Shown: one piece after another, positions 54,351 to 63,343 of the stretch | Layout of the letters: the number at the start of each line of letters is the position of its first letter | How positions within the stretch are numbered: the stretch's first letter is position 1 | Source of the DNA: an uncultured Tateyamaria sp. | Lineage (GTDB): Bacteria; Pseudomonadota; Alphaproteobacteria; Rhodobacterales; Rhodobacteraceae | Direction of reading: 5' to 3' | Length of the DNA stretch: 64,000 bases | NCBI RefSeq assembly: GCF_947504105.1 | Contig: NZ_CANNGP010000028.1 | Span: forward strand, 1 to 64,000 | Program-made: the position numbers and the translations under genes | The notes under the pieces: model-generated | Database searches by the model: none | Seen by the model: the letters and a program-made list of their open reading frames with translations, nothing else | What the model was told of the DNA's origin: nothing

Positions 54351-55010
54351 TCAGCTCGCCTCGTCCTCGGCCGCCTTGCGGAGGATCTGGGCATAGTTCT
54401 CTGCCCCTTGCGCACCTGTAACCAGGTATTTGCCGCCAAACACCATGGACGGGACCCCGGAAATACCGTTCGAAGTCCAGAAGGCCTGTTTCTCGCGGAC
54501 GCTGTCTTTGAGTTTGCCCGACTGTAGGACATCTTCTGCTTCTGACCGGTCCAGACCAACGCTTTCTGCGACATCGAGAAGAACGGCGCGGTCAGAGACA
54601 TCGCGTTGGTCGGTGAAGTGGGCCTTGAACAGCGCCAGCTTCAGTGGGTGTTGCAGCCCTTGGGCCAGGGCAAAGTCCAGAAGCTGATGGGCGTCGAAGC
54701 TGTTGACGATGCGGCTGTCGGGCGAGAACGCGAAGTCGATGCCCAGATCGCGACCCAAGGCTTGCATATGCGCCCGGTTCTGCGCGGATTGTTCGGGGGA
54801 GGAGCCGTATTTCTCGGCGATGTGTTCCGCGAGGTTCTGACCTTCGGGCGGCATGTCCGGGTTCAACTCGAACGGGTGCCACCGCACGCGCGCGCCCATG
54901 CCTGTTGTGCCCAGAGCCTGTTCCAATTGACGGAATCCCACGATGCACCAGGGGCACATCACGTCTGAAACGATGTCGATATCTATGACGGTTGAATCTG
55001 TGTCGGGCAT
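54351..55010 (-). CDS. DsbA-family oxidoreductase (FrnE-like)
   Basis: A 219-aa thioredoxin-fold protein of the DsbA/FrnE group. It begins with [17 protein letters not shown], with the redox motif CPWC, then [18 protein letters not shown] as in FrnE. A helical insertion follows, and the C-terminal part has [20 protein letters not shown] with the cis-Pro. No signal peptide, so probably cytoplasmic. The start MPDTDST at 55010 is used. lipB follows immediately. Confidence 0.93.
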   Translation of the reverse strand: MPDTDSTVIDIDIVSDVMCPWCIVGFRQLEQALGTTGMGARVRWHPFELNPDMPPEGQNLAEHIAEKYGSSPEQSAQNRAHMQALGRDLGIDFAFSPDSRIVNSFDAHQLLDFALAQGLQHPLKLALFKAHFTDQRDVSDRAVLLDVAESVGLDRSEAEDVLQSGKLKDSVREKQAFWTSNGISGVPSMVFGGKYLVTGAQGAENYAQILRKAAEDEAS

Positions 55011-55165
55011 GATTTGCGCTCCTGTGGCGCTGTTGCTTCGGCCTACATCACCCTCATGAGCCCAAGTTTCAAGCTTTTGGGCCGCTGAACGGGCAGGTAT
55101 GGAATTTGTGACTCCCCAAATGGCGCGAAATTGATAGCATACGCGCATATTCTGGAGGGTTATTC

Positions 55166-56527
55166 ATGTTTACAAAATCCATTGCTGTTTCTTTCGTTGC
55201 ACTGTCCATGGCCATTGTTCCCGCAACGCGTGTGACCGCGGATGCAGGTGATTTCGTGGCCGGTGCCATTATTGGCGGCATCGTCGGTCATGCGGCCACC
55301 AAGCAGAACCAGCGCCGAAAGGCGACACAGCGCACCTATACCAAGAAGACCTACAAGCCGCGCCTGCCATCCACGCAGGAAGGGCGCGAGATACAAGCGT
55401 CGCTGAACTATTTCGGCTTCAACGCGGGCACTGTCGACGGGCAATTGGGCCGCCGGTCCAGAAATGCGGTGTCGTCCTACCAAGCCTACCTTGGCTATCC
55501 CGCGACCGGCCAGCTGACCCCGTTTGAGCAGAACCTGCTGATCACGTCCTACAACCGCGCACAGGCGGGTGGCTATGCCGTCACGCAGCAGATCGCGACG
55601 ACACCGGATGGCACGCGCGGCCTTCTCAAGACCTACCGCGCGGAGTTGGCGGGCCAGCAGCCCGCTGTGCCGCTGGCGCCGAACACGACCATTGTCGTTG
55701 CTCCGCAGCCGGTCACGCCGACCGTTGGTACGACCACGACAACCACGGTCGTCGCAGCGGCACCCGAAGCAGCGGCGCCCGCGGCACCAACAGAAGCCGC
55801 GGCACCTGCCTTGCCCAACTTCCTTGGCGGTGGTGCAACCGCATCGCTTGCATCGCATTGCAACACCGTGTCGCTGCTGACCAACACCAATGGTGGTTTC
55901 ACCACGGCGGCGGCAATGACCGACCCGGATGTCGCGCTGAACGAACAGTTCTGCCTGGCGCGGACCTATGCCATCGCCACGAGCGAGGACATGATTGCCA
56001 AGGTGCAGGGCTTTACCCCTGCTCAGGTTGCCTCGCAGTGCGAGCAGTTCGGTCCGGCGATGCAGCCCTATGTGGCGTCCCTCGCGCTCAAGTCGCAGCC
56101 TGAAGTGGTTCAGGATGTTGCGGGCTTCATCCTGACAACAGGCATGTCCCCCGCGCAGTTGCAGGGCACCGCCAAGATTTGCATGGGTGTCGGCTACCGG
56201 ACGGACAACATGGACGTCGCGCTGGGCTCGGCCCTGATGCTCTTTGCCATGGGCGACCAGGTTTACGGTGAGATGATGGGTCACCATCTGGCGCAGGGCT
56301 TTGGCACCAGCAAACGGATTGATAGCGCCCGTGTCTGGTATGCCGAAGGGCTGAAGGCCGTTGATTCCGGCGCACCGGCCGTGTTCGCACCCGGTCAGCC
56401 CGAGCGTGTCGAGTTGCTGCGTCAGGCATCGCTGCGTCTGGGGACATCAAACTCCGGTCTGGTGGCACCCGCCCAACCCACGGTGCAGCCTGCTGCGTTG
56501 CCAACCTTTGGTCTGGCGAGCGACTGA
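55166..56527 (+). CDS. Secreted peptidoglycan-binding-type protein, long form
   Basis: A 453-aa exported protein. A signal peptide (MFTKSIAVSFVALSMAIVPA then TRVTA) is followed by VAGAIIGGIVGHAATKQ. A PG_binding_1-like domain then carries GREIQASLNYFGFNAGTVDG and GRRSRNAVSSYQAYLG, with the tail TPDGTRGLLKTYRAEL. This 150-residue head is closely similar to the whole gene at 47520. It continues with a Pro/Ala-rich linker and a helical C-terminal domain with several Cys (ASHCNTVSLL, EQFCLARTY, ASQCEQFG, TAKICMGVGY). That domain is unrecognised. It ends in a strong terminator. Confidence 0.85.
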   Translation: MFTKSIAVSFVALSMAIVPATRVTADAGDFVAGAIIGGIVGHAATKQNQRRKATQRTYTKKTYKPRLPSTQEGREIQASLNYFGFNAGTVDGQLGRRSRNAVSSYQAYLGYPATGQLTPFEQNLLITSYNRAQAGGYAVTQQIATTPDGTRGLLKTYRAELAGQQPAVPLAPNTTIVVAPQPVTPTVGTTTTTTVVAAAPEAAAPAAPTEAAAPALPNFLGGGATASLASHCNTVSLLTNTNGGFTTAAAMTDPDVALNEQFCLARTYAIATSEDMIAKVQGFTPAQVASQCEQFGPAMQPYVASLALKSQPEVVQDVAGFILTTGMSPAQLQGTAKICMGVGYRTDNMDVALGSALMLFAMGDQVYGEMMGHHLAQGFGTSKRIDSARVWYAEGLKAVDSGAPAVFAPGQPERVELLRQASLRLGTSNSGLVAPAQPTVQPAALPTFGLASD

Positions 56528-56552
56528 TAGACACCCCGTTTGAGGAGTGACA

Positions 56553-56580
56553 CCGGGGCCGACCCACGGCCCCGGTTTTT
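56553..56580 (+). terminator. Intrinsic terminator after the long peptidoglycan-binding gene
   Basis: CCGGGGCCG (56553-56561) and CGGCCCCGG (56567-56575) form a perfect 9-bp stem with a 5-nt loop, followed by five T. It begins 26 bp after the stop codon. Confidence 0.92.
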
Positions 56581-56646
56581 CTTTGAGTTTTCGGTCTTGG
56601 CAAGGGGCGCGTTCATCGCTAAACCCCGCTCACCAAGTCAAGGCGT

Positions 56647-56733
56647 GCGGCCGTGGCGGAATTGGTAGACGCGCAGCGTTGAGGTCGCTGTGAGGTAACA
56701 CTCGTGCGAGTTCGAGTCTCGCCGGCCGCACCA
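56647..56733 (+). tRNA. tRNA-Leu (anticodon GAG)
   Basis: An 87-nt class II tRNA including an encoded CCA. The acceptor stem pairs GCGGCCG (56647-56653) with CGGCCGC (56723-56729), with discriminator A. The D-arm has GGCGGAATTGGTAGACGC, the anticodon stem-loop reads CAGCG-TTGAGGT-CGCTG with anticodon GAG, a long variable arm follows, and the T-loop is GTTCGAGTC. It reads CUC and CUU codons. Confidence 0.96.
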
Positions 56734-56875
56734 CTTTGATTGGCCTACCGCCTTCGGCTACGTGAGGCCGGTTTGGTTCGAAGCTTATTCTCTTATCTGC
56801 GCCACTTGGGGTCCATTCAAAACCCGGACCAGTGCTGTTGAGAAAGCTGCGCGCGTTCCCTACGCTTGGCACCAT

Positions 56876-57784
56876 ATGACGCATCCACAAATGACAGACA
56901 AAACCCCCAAGGATGCCGCCCTTTGGTGGCGCGCCGTGACGCATGTGATCCGTTTGAATGACGAAAAGCATTTGGGTCTGATTGCGGCCGGGGTTGCGTT
57001 CTATGCCATCCTCGCGGTGTTTCCAGGCATTGCTGCAACCATCGCCTTGTGGGGGATCATTGGTGATCCGGCCCTGGCGCTGGAGCAGATTGAAGAGTTT
57101 CGGGCCCTGATCCCGTCGGATGTTTATGTCCTGCTCACGGCCCAGTTGACCAAACTGGCAACGACGGATGGTCTGACCCTTGGGTGGGCGTCGCTGTTGT
57201 CCTTTGGGTTTGCCCTGTGGTCGGCGCGTGCGGGGGTTGCCGCGCTCATGCAGGGATTGAACGCTATTTACGATGCGCCGAACCGGTCGGGGCTGTCGCA
57301 GTATCTGCGGGCTTTTCTGCTGACGCTGAGCCTGATCGGCGTTGTCCTTATCGCGATGGCATGCATCGTGGTGGTGCCGGTTGTCCTTGCGTTTCTGCCC
57401 TTGGGGCCTTGGGCCAACCTTGGGGTTGAGCTGTTGCGCTGGGGCGTGGGTATCGGGGTTCTTCTGGTGGGGTTTGCCGTCATCTATCGGTTGGGTCCGA
57501 ATTTAGAGGGGAGGCGCCCGCGCCTGATTTCACCCGGCGTTGTGTTCGCCGTCATCTGTTGGATTGCCGCGTCGAGCGGATTTTCCATCTATTTGCAGAA
57601 CTTTGGCCGGTACAATGAAATCTATGGTTCGATCGGGGCGGTGATCGTGATGCTGATGTGGTTGTTCATCAGCGCCTATCTGGTGCTGCTCGGGGGGGCT
57701 TTGAATGCAGAGCTGGCCCGTGCACGTCGCGCCAAGCTGGCTATCCCAGAGCCACCAGCCACATCCACGCCGTCAGGATCGTGA
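56876..57784 (+). CDS. YihY/UPF0761 family membrane protein
   Basis: A 302-aa inner-membrane protein of the YihY/virulence factor BrkB family, with about six helices. Landmarks are IAAGVAFYAILAVFPGIAA near the start, SARAGVAALMQGLNAIYD, GPNLEGRRPRLISPGVVFAVICW, YNEIYGSIGAVIVMLMWLFISAYLVLLGGALNAEL. It was once misnamed ribonuclease BN; the function is unclear. Start ATG 56876 is chosen, ATG 56891 is possible. The end overlaps the AEC gene by 44 bp, convergently. Confidence 0.9.
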   Translation: MTHPQMTDKTPKDAALWWRAVTHVIRLNDEKHLGLIAAGVAFYAILAVFPGIAATIALWGIIGDPALALEQIEEFRALIPSDVYVLLTAQLTKLATTDGLTLGWASLLSFGFALWSARAGVAALMQGLNAIYDAPNRSGLSQYLRAFLLTLSLIGVVLIAMACIVVVPVVLAFLPLGPWANLGVELLRWGVGIGVLLVGFAVIYRLGPNLEGRRPRLISPGVVFAVICWIAASSGFSIYLQNFGRYNEIYGSIGAVIVMLMWLFISAYLVLLGGALNAELARARRAKLAIPEPPATSTPSGS

Positions 57785-58670
57785 GCGCCGTTGCCACCAG
57801 AACGGAGGTGGCGGCCACGCGTTTTGCCCGTCCGTACATGTTGGCGAAGATATAGCCGTTGACCCCCGGTGCCATCGCGGCTGTGAGGACGGCAGCCTTG
57901 TAGGCGTCTGTCGGCACTGAAAGGGCGTTGCCCAGCGTGAAGGTGATGGCGGGATGGATGAGCAGGGAGATCGCGCAGACCATTGCAATGACCCGTGCGT
58001 CGCCTTCGGGCTTGTACTGGATCAGCACACCGCCAAGGGCAAAGAGCGCGGTGGGCAGGGCTGCCCGGATCACGAGGTCTAGCCCGTCGCTGAGCACGCC
58101 GGGCAGGGTGATCCCGCTGAGGTTCACGACGAAGCCTGCCATGATCGCCAGCACCAGCACATTGCGGAACATGGCGCGGGCCACGCCGCGTGCCATGATC
58201 AGCGGGCTTTGACCGCGGTTGCGCGCAATCTCCATCGCGGTGATGCCCAGCCCGTAGCAAAAGGGTGAGTGGAAGGCGATGATCGCGTAGGCTCCGGCCA
58301 AGGCGCCGGCACCATAGGCGCGTTCGTTGATGGCGAGCCCCAACAGGACAGAGTTGGAGAAGAGGCAGCAGAAGCCGATGGCGATGCTGTCTTCGATATC
58401 TCGTTTGAAGATGAAGTACGCCCCGGCCGTGCCGAGCGCAAAGCCCGTCGCTGCGCCAGTGTAGAAGCTGCCAAGCAGGCGGATGTCGAGGCTCGTGGAC
58501 AGGTCGAGCGTGGCGATGGCCGAGAAGAGCAGGCAGGGAATCGCGAAGTTCTGGCTGAACTTCATCAGCGCGTCGACGCCTTGCGGGCTGAACATCCCGC
58601 GCCAGACCGCGACATAGCCGAACCCGATCACCAGGAAGACTGGCAGGATGACGTCGAGGAGCGCTTGCAT
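57741..58670 (-). CDS. AEC-family (auxin efflux carrier-type) transporter
   Basis: A 309-aa inner-membrane protein with about ten helices in two inverted halves. It begins LLDVILPVFLVIGFGYVAV, with FSQNFAIPCLLFSAIATLD and LGLAINERAYG, and the second half has LITPAI-like ISLLIHPAITFTLGN and MAPGVNGYIFANMYG, typical of AEC proteins. Substrates are often organic acids such as malonate. The substrate here is unknown. A family B repeat lies upstream of its start, at the end of the MBL gene. Confidence 0.9.
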   Translation of the reverse strand: MQALLDVILPVFLVIGFGYVAVWRGMFSPQGVDALMKFSQNFAIPCLLFSAIATLDLSTSLDIRLLGSFYTGAATGFALGTAGAYFIFKRDIEDSIAIGFCCLFSNSVLLGLAINERAYGAGALAGAYAIIAFHSPFCYGLGITAMEIARNRGQSPLIMARGVARAMFRNVLVLAIMAGFVVNLSGITLPGVLSDGLDLVIRAALPTALFALGGVLIQYKPEGDARVIAMVCAISLLIHPAITFTLGNALSVPTDAYKAAVLTAAMAPGVNGYIFANMYGRAKRVAATSVLVATALTILTAWMWLVALG

Positions 58671-58689
58671 GTTCGGGCCTTTGCGGCGG

Positions 58690-58737
58690 TGTCAGAGGGC
58701 GGGAGCCTCCGGCGGGGATTTTTTTGAAACAGGGAAG
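58690..58737 (-). repeat. Dispersed 3'-end element, family B, copy 2
   Basis: On the minus strand CTTCCCTGTTTCAAAAAAA then TCCC (58715-58737) begins 1 bp past the stop codon of the MBL gene. It is followed by a GC-rich stretch with a short inverted repeat. The head is the same as at 18759-18780 apart from one extra A. Confidence 0.7.
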
Positions 58738-58738
58738 G

Positions 58739-59542
58739 TCAGGACACGGGGCGCGTCACCGTCAGCCCGTCAAAGGCGGGTTCGATGTGGTTGGGCGTTT
58801 CGGACAGGACCGTGTCGTAATCGAGGTCAATATGCATGTTCGTGAGGATCGCGCGGCGGGGTTTGACCCGGTCGATCCATTCAAGCGTGTTTGCGAGGTG
58901 GCTGTGTGTTGGGTGCGGGTCGCGGCGCAGCGCGTCGACAATCCAGGTGTCGAGGTTGTCGAGCTGGTCCCATACCGCATCTGGGATCTGTGCCACGTCG
59001 GGCAGATAGGCCACGTCGCCGATGCGGAAGCCAAGCGCGTCTATGCTGCCGTGGTTCACCTTGAACGGGGTGAAGGTGATCGGCCCGCCGGCACCGTCGA
59101 TCACTGTGTCGCCGTTGATCGTGTTGAGTTCAAGGATCGGGGGGTAGGGCGAGCCTTTGGGCTGTACGAAGGCGTATCCGAAGCGGCTGATCAGGTCATG
59201 TTGCGTGTCACCGTCCGCCCAGACCTGCAGCCGTTCGCGCATGTTGAAGACGATCATGCGCAGGTCGTCGATCCCGTGGACATGGTCCGCATGAGCGTGG
59301 GTGTAGATCACCCCGTCGAGCCTGCCGGTGTTGGTGTTCAGTAGTTGGTTGCGCAGGTCGGGGGAGGTGTCGACAAGGACGGTTGTGGTGCCAGCATCGC
59401 TTTTGCGTTCGACCAGCAGCGAGCAGCGCTGCCTTCTGTTCTTGGGATTTTCGGGGTCGCAGGCTCCCCAGTGGCCGCCCAGCCGGGGCACGCCGCCGGA
59501 GGAGCCGCAGCCCAGGATCGTGAAGGTTATGGTGTCGCTCAT
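58739..59542 (-). CDS. MBL-fold metal hydrolase (PhnP-like)
   Basis: A 267-aa metallo-beta-lactamase-fold phosphodiesterase-type protein. It starts ITFTILGCGSSGGVPRLG, with LVDTSPDLRNQLL, the metal motif THAHADHVHGIDDLR, FKVNHGSIDALGFRI and a late NMHIDLDY with the last metal His. It resembles PhnP and cyclic-nucleotide phosphodiesterases. The gene comes directly after tatD with a 4-bp overlap, as in relatives. The physiological substrate is unknown. Confidence 0.9.
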   Translation of the reverse strand: MSDTITFTILGCGSSGGVPRLGGHWGACDPENPKNRRQRCSLLVERKSDAGTTTVLVDTSPDLRNQLLNTNTGRLDGVIYTHAHADHVHGIDDLRMIVFNMRERLQVWADGDTQHDLISRFGYAFVQPKGSPYPPILELNTINGDTVIDGAGGPITFTPFKVNHGSIDALGFRIGDVAYLPDVAQIPDAVWDQLDNLDTWIVDALRRDPHPTHSHLANTLEWIDRVKPRRAILTNMHIDLDYDTVLSETPNHIEPAFDGLTVTRPVS

Positions 59543-60339
59543 GCGGGCACTGTGTAGGCCGCCGCCTTGGAGAACAAGCGGTCGAAGTTCTTTTGTGCCT
59601 GCGCGGCGAAGTCGGCGTAGTCGAGGCCCATGGTTTCAGCCCCTTTGCGCGCCGTATGCGCTGTATAGGCCGGTTCGTTGCGCTTGCCCCGGTGGGGTGG
59701 CGGCGCGAGGTAGGGCGCGTCTGTTTCCACGAGGATGCGGTCCATCGGCGCTTCGGCGAAGATGTCCCGCAGATCTTGCGATTTGGGGAAGGCCGTGATG
59801 CCGGACATGCTGAGGTAAAAGCCCAGATCGAGTGCTGCGTGGGCCAGTGCCTTCGATGATGAAAAGCAGTGCATGACGCAGCTATAGGCCCCCTGTTTGT
59901 GTTCTTCGGTCAGGATTTGGGCCATGTCGTCATCCGCTGCACGGGCGTGGATGATCAGGGGTAGGCCGGTTTGCCGTGCGGCATCGATATGGATACGCAG
60001 GGAGGTTTTCTGGATGTCGGCGGATTCAGATGTGTAGTGGTAATCGAGGCCAGACTCACCAATGCCGACGAATTTGGGGTGGTCGGCCAGCGCGATCAGC
60101 TGATCTGTTGTCGCCAGTGGCTCGTCCGCTGCGCTCATCGGGTGGGTGCCGGCCGCATAGAAGACCGGCGCATATGCTTCGGCAATGGTGCGCACCTGCG
60201 GTTCAAGCCGCAGCTTGGTGCAGATCGTGACCATGCGGGTGACGCCCGCGTCGGCGGCGTTCTGGATGATCTGGGGCAGCTGTCCGTCGAAATCAGGGAA
60301 GTCGAGGTGGCAGTGGCTGTCGGTGATTTCTGGCGTCAT
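59539..60339 (-). CDS. TatD-family metal-dependent DNase
   Basis: A 266-aa TIM-barrel hydrolase. Metal ligands lie in ITDSHCHLDFPDF, GIGESGLDYHY, LPLIIHARAADDD, VMHCFSSS and LVETDAPYLAPPPHRGKRNEP. TatD/YcfH enzymes are 3'-5' nucleases or D-aminoacyl-tRNA deacylase-like proteins. It overlaps holB upstream and the MBL gene downstream by 4 bp each, so translation is coupled. This tmk-holB-tatD order is common in bacteria. Confidence 0.94.
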   Translation of the reverse strand: MTPEITDSHCHLDFPDFDGQLPQIIQNAADAGVTRMVTICTKLRLEPQVRTIAEAYAPVFYAAGTHPMSAADEPLATTDQLIALADHPKFVGIGESGLDYHYTSESADIQKTSLRIHIDAARQTGLPLIIHARAADDDMAQILTEEHKQGAYSCVMHCFSSSKALAHAALDLGFYLSMSGITAFPKSQDLRDIFAEAPMDRILVETDAPYLAPPPHRGKRNEPAYTAHTARKGAETMGLDYADFAAQAQKNFDRLFSKAAAYTVPA

Positions 60340-61454
60340 CGGGCAGGGGCCGTGTCGGTAAGCTTGAACAGCGTATCTAGGACGAGGGCGGCAGGGTCAA
60401 GGTTGACCGCCCGACCATGGCGTGCGCGCGCCAGGGCCTGTTGTGCAGTGTCCGCCCAGGCGCGGGCTTGGGCCGCGTTCGGGGCCAGCCGGGTAAGGAT
60501 CGCTGCCTCGTCCGGGGCGGCCTCGACCTGCGGGGGGTGGCCGAGGGCGCCGGTGCGGGCGAGGCGGCCAAGGGCTACGTCAATGAGTGTGTAGAGCAGG
60601 TCGAGCTTTTCTTCGGCCCCGCGCCCTCCCGCGGCTTCGGCAAGGGCCAGCGCGCGGGCGCGGTCGAGATTTGGAAGGGTTCCCAGCAGGTGGATGACTT
60701 CGCGGTAGAGCTTGAGCCCGTCGAGCAGGGATAGGCGCAGCGCGTCGCCCACCGATCCGGCGCTGAGTTCGGCCAGTGCGGCGGCATCGGGGCCGGGGTC
60801 AATGCCCGCCTGCGCCATCGACTGTTCCATCTGGGTGGAGCTGAGCGTGCCGAGCCTGAGTGTACGGCAGCGAGATCGGATCGTGGGCAGCAGGCGGCTG
60901 GGCTGGTGGCAGATCAGCAGGAGCGTGGTGCGGGCCGGCGGCTCTTCCAGCATCTTCAGGAGCGCGTTGGCTGCGTTCACGTTCATATCGTCGGCGGCAT
61001 CGATGATGACCACCCGGCGTCCGCCGTCAGTTGACGAGAGTTGGAAGAACGAGCCGAGTGCGCGGATATCGTCGATGGTGATCTGGTCGCGCAGCCGCTT
61101 GGTCTTTTCGTTTTCGGTCCGGTGTACGGATTTGAGACCCGGGTCCGCGCTTGCCGCGATGCGGTGTGCGACAGGGTGATCTGGCGAGACGTCGAGCGTT
61201 GCGGGCACGGGGGCGCCGAACATGTCGTCGGGGTCTGGGTCAGGTGTGGCGAGCAGAAAGCGGGCGATGCGCCAGGCCAGTGTGGCCTTGCCCACGCCGC
61301 GCGGGCCGGTGAGCAGCCACGCATGGTGCAGGCGGCCCGTGTTGAACGCGTCCAGGAATGCCTGTTGCGCCGCATCCTGACCAATCAGCGTCTGCGTCTC
61401 GCGCGGGTGCGGTGCGCCGGGAACGCGGGTTGGGTCTTGGGTCTCGTCAGCCAT
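60336..61454 (-). CDS. holB: DNA polymerase III delta' subunit
   Basis: Clamp-loader subunit, 372 aa. The AAA+ fold has LIGQDAAQQAFLDAF, Walker A-like GPRGVGKATLAWRIARFL, VVIIDAADDMNVNAANALLKMLEEPP, and the SRC motif TIRSRCRTLRLG. The Cys zinc module seen between Walker A and the next helix in many delta' proteins is not present; only PDHPVAHRIAASADPG is there. The Thr/Lys positions of a working Walker A are partly kept. Overlaps tatD by 4 bp and is 73 bp from tmk. Confidence 0.92.
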   Translation of the reverse strand: MADETQDPTRVPGAPHPRETQTLIGQDAAQQAFLDAFNTGRLHHAWLLTGPRGVGKATLAWRIARFLLATPDPDPDDMFGAPVPATLDVSPDHPVAHRIAASADPGLKSVHRTENEKTKRLRDQITIDDIRALGSFFQLSSTDGGRRVVIIDAADDMNVNAANALLKMLEEPPARTTLLLICHQPSRLLPTIRSRCRTLRLGTLSSTQMEQSMAQAGIDPGPDAAALAELSAGSVGDALRLSLLDGLKLYREVIHLLGTLPNLDRARALALAEAAGGRGAEEKLDLLYTLIDVALGRLARTGALGHPPQVEAAPDEAAILTRLAPNAAQARAWADTAQQALARARHGRAVNLDPAALVLDTLFKLTDTAPAR

Positions 61455-61481
61455 GGGATTGCTCTAGCATCGGAGCGGGGA

Positions 61482-61541
61482 GGGGGGCCAGCCCCCCGGC
61501 GCATCCGCGCCGTCTCCCGTCGTATTTTCAGTCAGAAGAAG
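61482..61541 (-). repeat. Dispersed 3'-end element, family C, copy 2
   Basis: On the minus strand CTTCTTCTGACTGAAAATAC (61522-61541) overlaps the last codons and stop of tmk. It is followed by a GC-rich stretch and the hairpin GGGGGGC-TG-GCCCCCC (61482-61497). The head matches 53605-53624 at 18 of 20 bases. It separates tmk from holB. Confidence 0.75.
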
Positions 61542-62163
61542 CCAGATGGGCCATGGTCGTAGCGTGCACGTCGGTGGCCACGTCGTTGATGGCGCGCCCG
61601 CCATCAATGGTGCGGAAGCGATCGGCGTATTCGTCGGCGAGCGCAAGGAACCCGGCGCGCATTTTCTTTTGCAGGTCGGCGCCGAAATCCTCGAACCGTT
61701 CCTCGACCCCTTGACGCCCTTTGGCGCGGGCAAGGCCCTGTGCGGGATCCATGTCGATCAGGATGGTCAGGTCGGGTTCGCGCGCGATCATCAGGTCGTG
61801 CAACACATCGACCTTTGAGCGCAGGTCGCCCCGGCTGAGGCCCTGATACATACGTGTACTGTCGGCAAAGCGGTCGCAGATGACGATCTGGCCCGCATCG
61901 ATCGCAGGTTGGATCAACCGTTCCATGTGGTCCCGGCGGGCTGCTGTGAACAGCAAAAGCTCGGTTTCGGCGGACCAGCGGTCGGGGTCCCCTTGCAGGA
62001 CAAGCGCGCGGATTTCCTCGGCCCCTGGGCTGCCGCCGGGTTCGCGTGTCAGAACAACATCGTGGCCTTCGTCACGCAAACGATCCGCCAGCATCCGCGC
62101 TTGCGTGGATTTGCCGGAACCATCAATGCCTTCGAAGGTGATAAAGTGCCCTTTGGACGTCAC
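61528..62163 (-). CDS. tmk: Thymidylate kinase
   Basis: Phosphorylates dTMP to dTDP. The 211-aa P-loop kinase has FITFEGIDGSGKSTQARML, the DRX-like segment TREPGGSPGAEEIR, VICDRFADSTRMYQG and the LID region RAKGRQGVEERFEDFG. The C-terminus falls inside a dispersed repeat. Its start overlaps the dacA stop by 4 bp. Confidence 0.96.
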   Translation of the reverse strand: MTSKGHFITFEGIDGSGKSTQARMLADRLRDEGHDVVLTREPGGSPGAEEIRALVLQGDPDRWSAETELLLFTAARRDHMERLIQPAIDAGQIVICDRFADSTRMYQGLSRGDLRSKVDVLHDLMIAREPDLTILIDMDPAQGLARAKGRQGVEERFEDFGADLQKKMRAGFLALADEYADRFRTIDGGRAINDVATDVHATTMAHLASSD

Positions 62164-63326
62164 ACGTCACCTTCGGCTGTGTTGCCTGAATTCATCCGTT
62201 CAATCAGCGACAGGGCTGCGGTAGAAAGCTTGGCCAGGAAGCCGCCATGTGCCACGTCGGCTTCGGCCACCAGGGGAATACGTACTTCGGGCAAACCTTC
62301 GGGTTGGATGACCAGCTCGGCCAGTTCTGTCCCTTCGGAAATGGGGGCCTGGATCGGCCCGGTATAGACCACTTCAGCATCCACGGTTTTGCCAGCAAGA
62401 ATGGGCAGGAGGATGGTCACGTCCTCTTGCGGGACAAGCCCGACTTCGGGTTCAGCCCCTTCCCAGACCCGTGCGGTGGCAACGCGGGACCCACCTTCGA
62501 CGACGGTGCGTTCGGCAAATTGACGGAAGGCCCAGTTTACGATGGCTTCGGATTCTTGGGCCCGTCCTGCGGCCGTATCGAGGCCCGAGATCACGAACAC
62601 AACGCGGCGGTCCCCTTGCTTGGCCGAGCCGGTGAGGCCGTAGCCAGCCTCTTGCGTATGGCCGGTTTTCAGGCCGTCCGCGCCGATGCCAAGCGTGAGC
62701 AGTGGGTTCCGGTTGTACCGGTTCGAGCTTTCTTCTTCGTCAAACAGGAACTCGGTTTCCGAAAACATAGGGTAGTATTCGGGATAGTCCGCAATCAGAC
62801 GCTGCGACAGAAGGCCCAGGTCCCGCATGGACATAAGGTGGCCTGCGGCAGGCCAGCCGCTGGAATTGGCAAAGGTGGAGTTTGTCATCCCCATCTCTTG
62901 CGCGCGGCGCGTCATCAAACGGGCAAAGCCCGCTTCGGTCCCATCGGGGCTGAGCGTTTCGGCAATCACAACGCAGGCATCGTTGCCCGACAGAACGATG
63001 ATGCCGCGGATCAGATCCTCGACCGTGACCCGCTCGCCTTGCTTAAGAAACAGGGTCGAACCGCCGAAGCTGTTGGCATGCGCAGACACGACCAGTTCGT
63101 CGGTCATCGACAATTGGCCGCGTTCAATCGCCTCGAACGCCATGTAGAGCGTCATCAGCTTGGACATGGACGCAGGCGGCAGCGGATCATCTGCGTTCTT
63201 GTTCAGCAGTACCGTGCCCGTTGTGTGATCAACCACGTATGCTGCTGACGCTCGCGTTTCAAACGCGGTGACGGGCAGCGCAGTGGATGCGATCAACAGG
63301 GCGGCAACAGCAATAGGGCGGATCAC
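62160..63326 (-). CDS. dacA: D-alanyl-D-alanine carboxypeptidase (PBP5/6-type)
   Basis: Periplasmic enzyme trimming the terminal D-Ala of peptidoglycan pentapeptides, 388 aa. A signal peptide (IRPIAVAALLIASTALPVTA) is followed by the serine motif PPASMSKLMT (Ser-x-x-Lys), IVLSGNDACVV (SGN) and DGLKTGHTQEAGYGL (KTG). The C-terminal beta domain precedes an amphipathic membrane anchor with AALSLIERMN. The start is GTG 63326 with AGGAG before it. The SPOR-domain gene ends 17 bp upstream. Confidence 0.95.
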   Translation of the reverse strand: MIRPIAVAALLIASTALPVTAFETRASAAYVVDHTTGTVLLNKNADDPLPPASMSKLMTLYMAFEAIERGQLSMTDELVVSAHANSFGGSTLFLKQGERVTVEDLIRGIIVLSGNDACVVIAETLSPDGTEAGFARLMTRRAQEMGMTNSTFANSSGWPAAGHLMSMRDLGLLSQRLIADYPEYYPMFSETEFLFDEEESSNRYNRNPLLTLGIGADGLKTGHTQEAGYGLTGSAKQGDRRVVFVISGLDTAAGRAQESEAIVNWAFRQFAERTVVEGGSRVATARVWEGAEPEVGLVPQEDVTILLPILAGKTVDAEVVYTGPIQAPISEGTELAELVIQPEGLPEVRIPLVAEADVAHGGFLAKLSTAALSLIERMNSGNTAEGDV

Positions 63327-63343
63327 GGGGTGTATGCTCCTGG

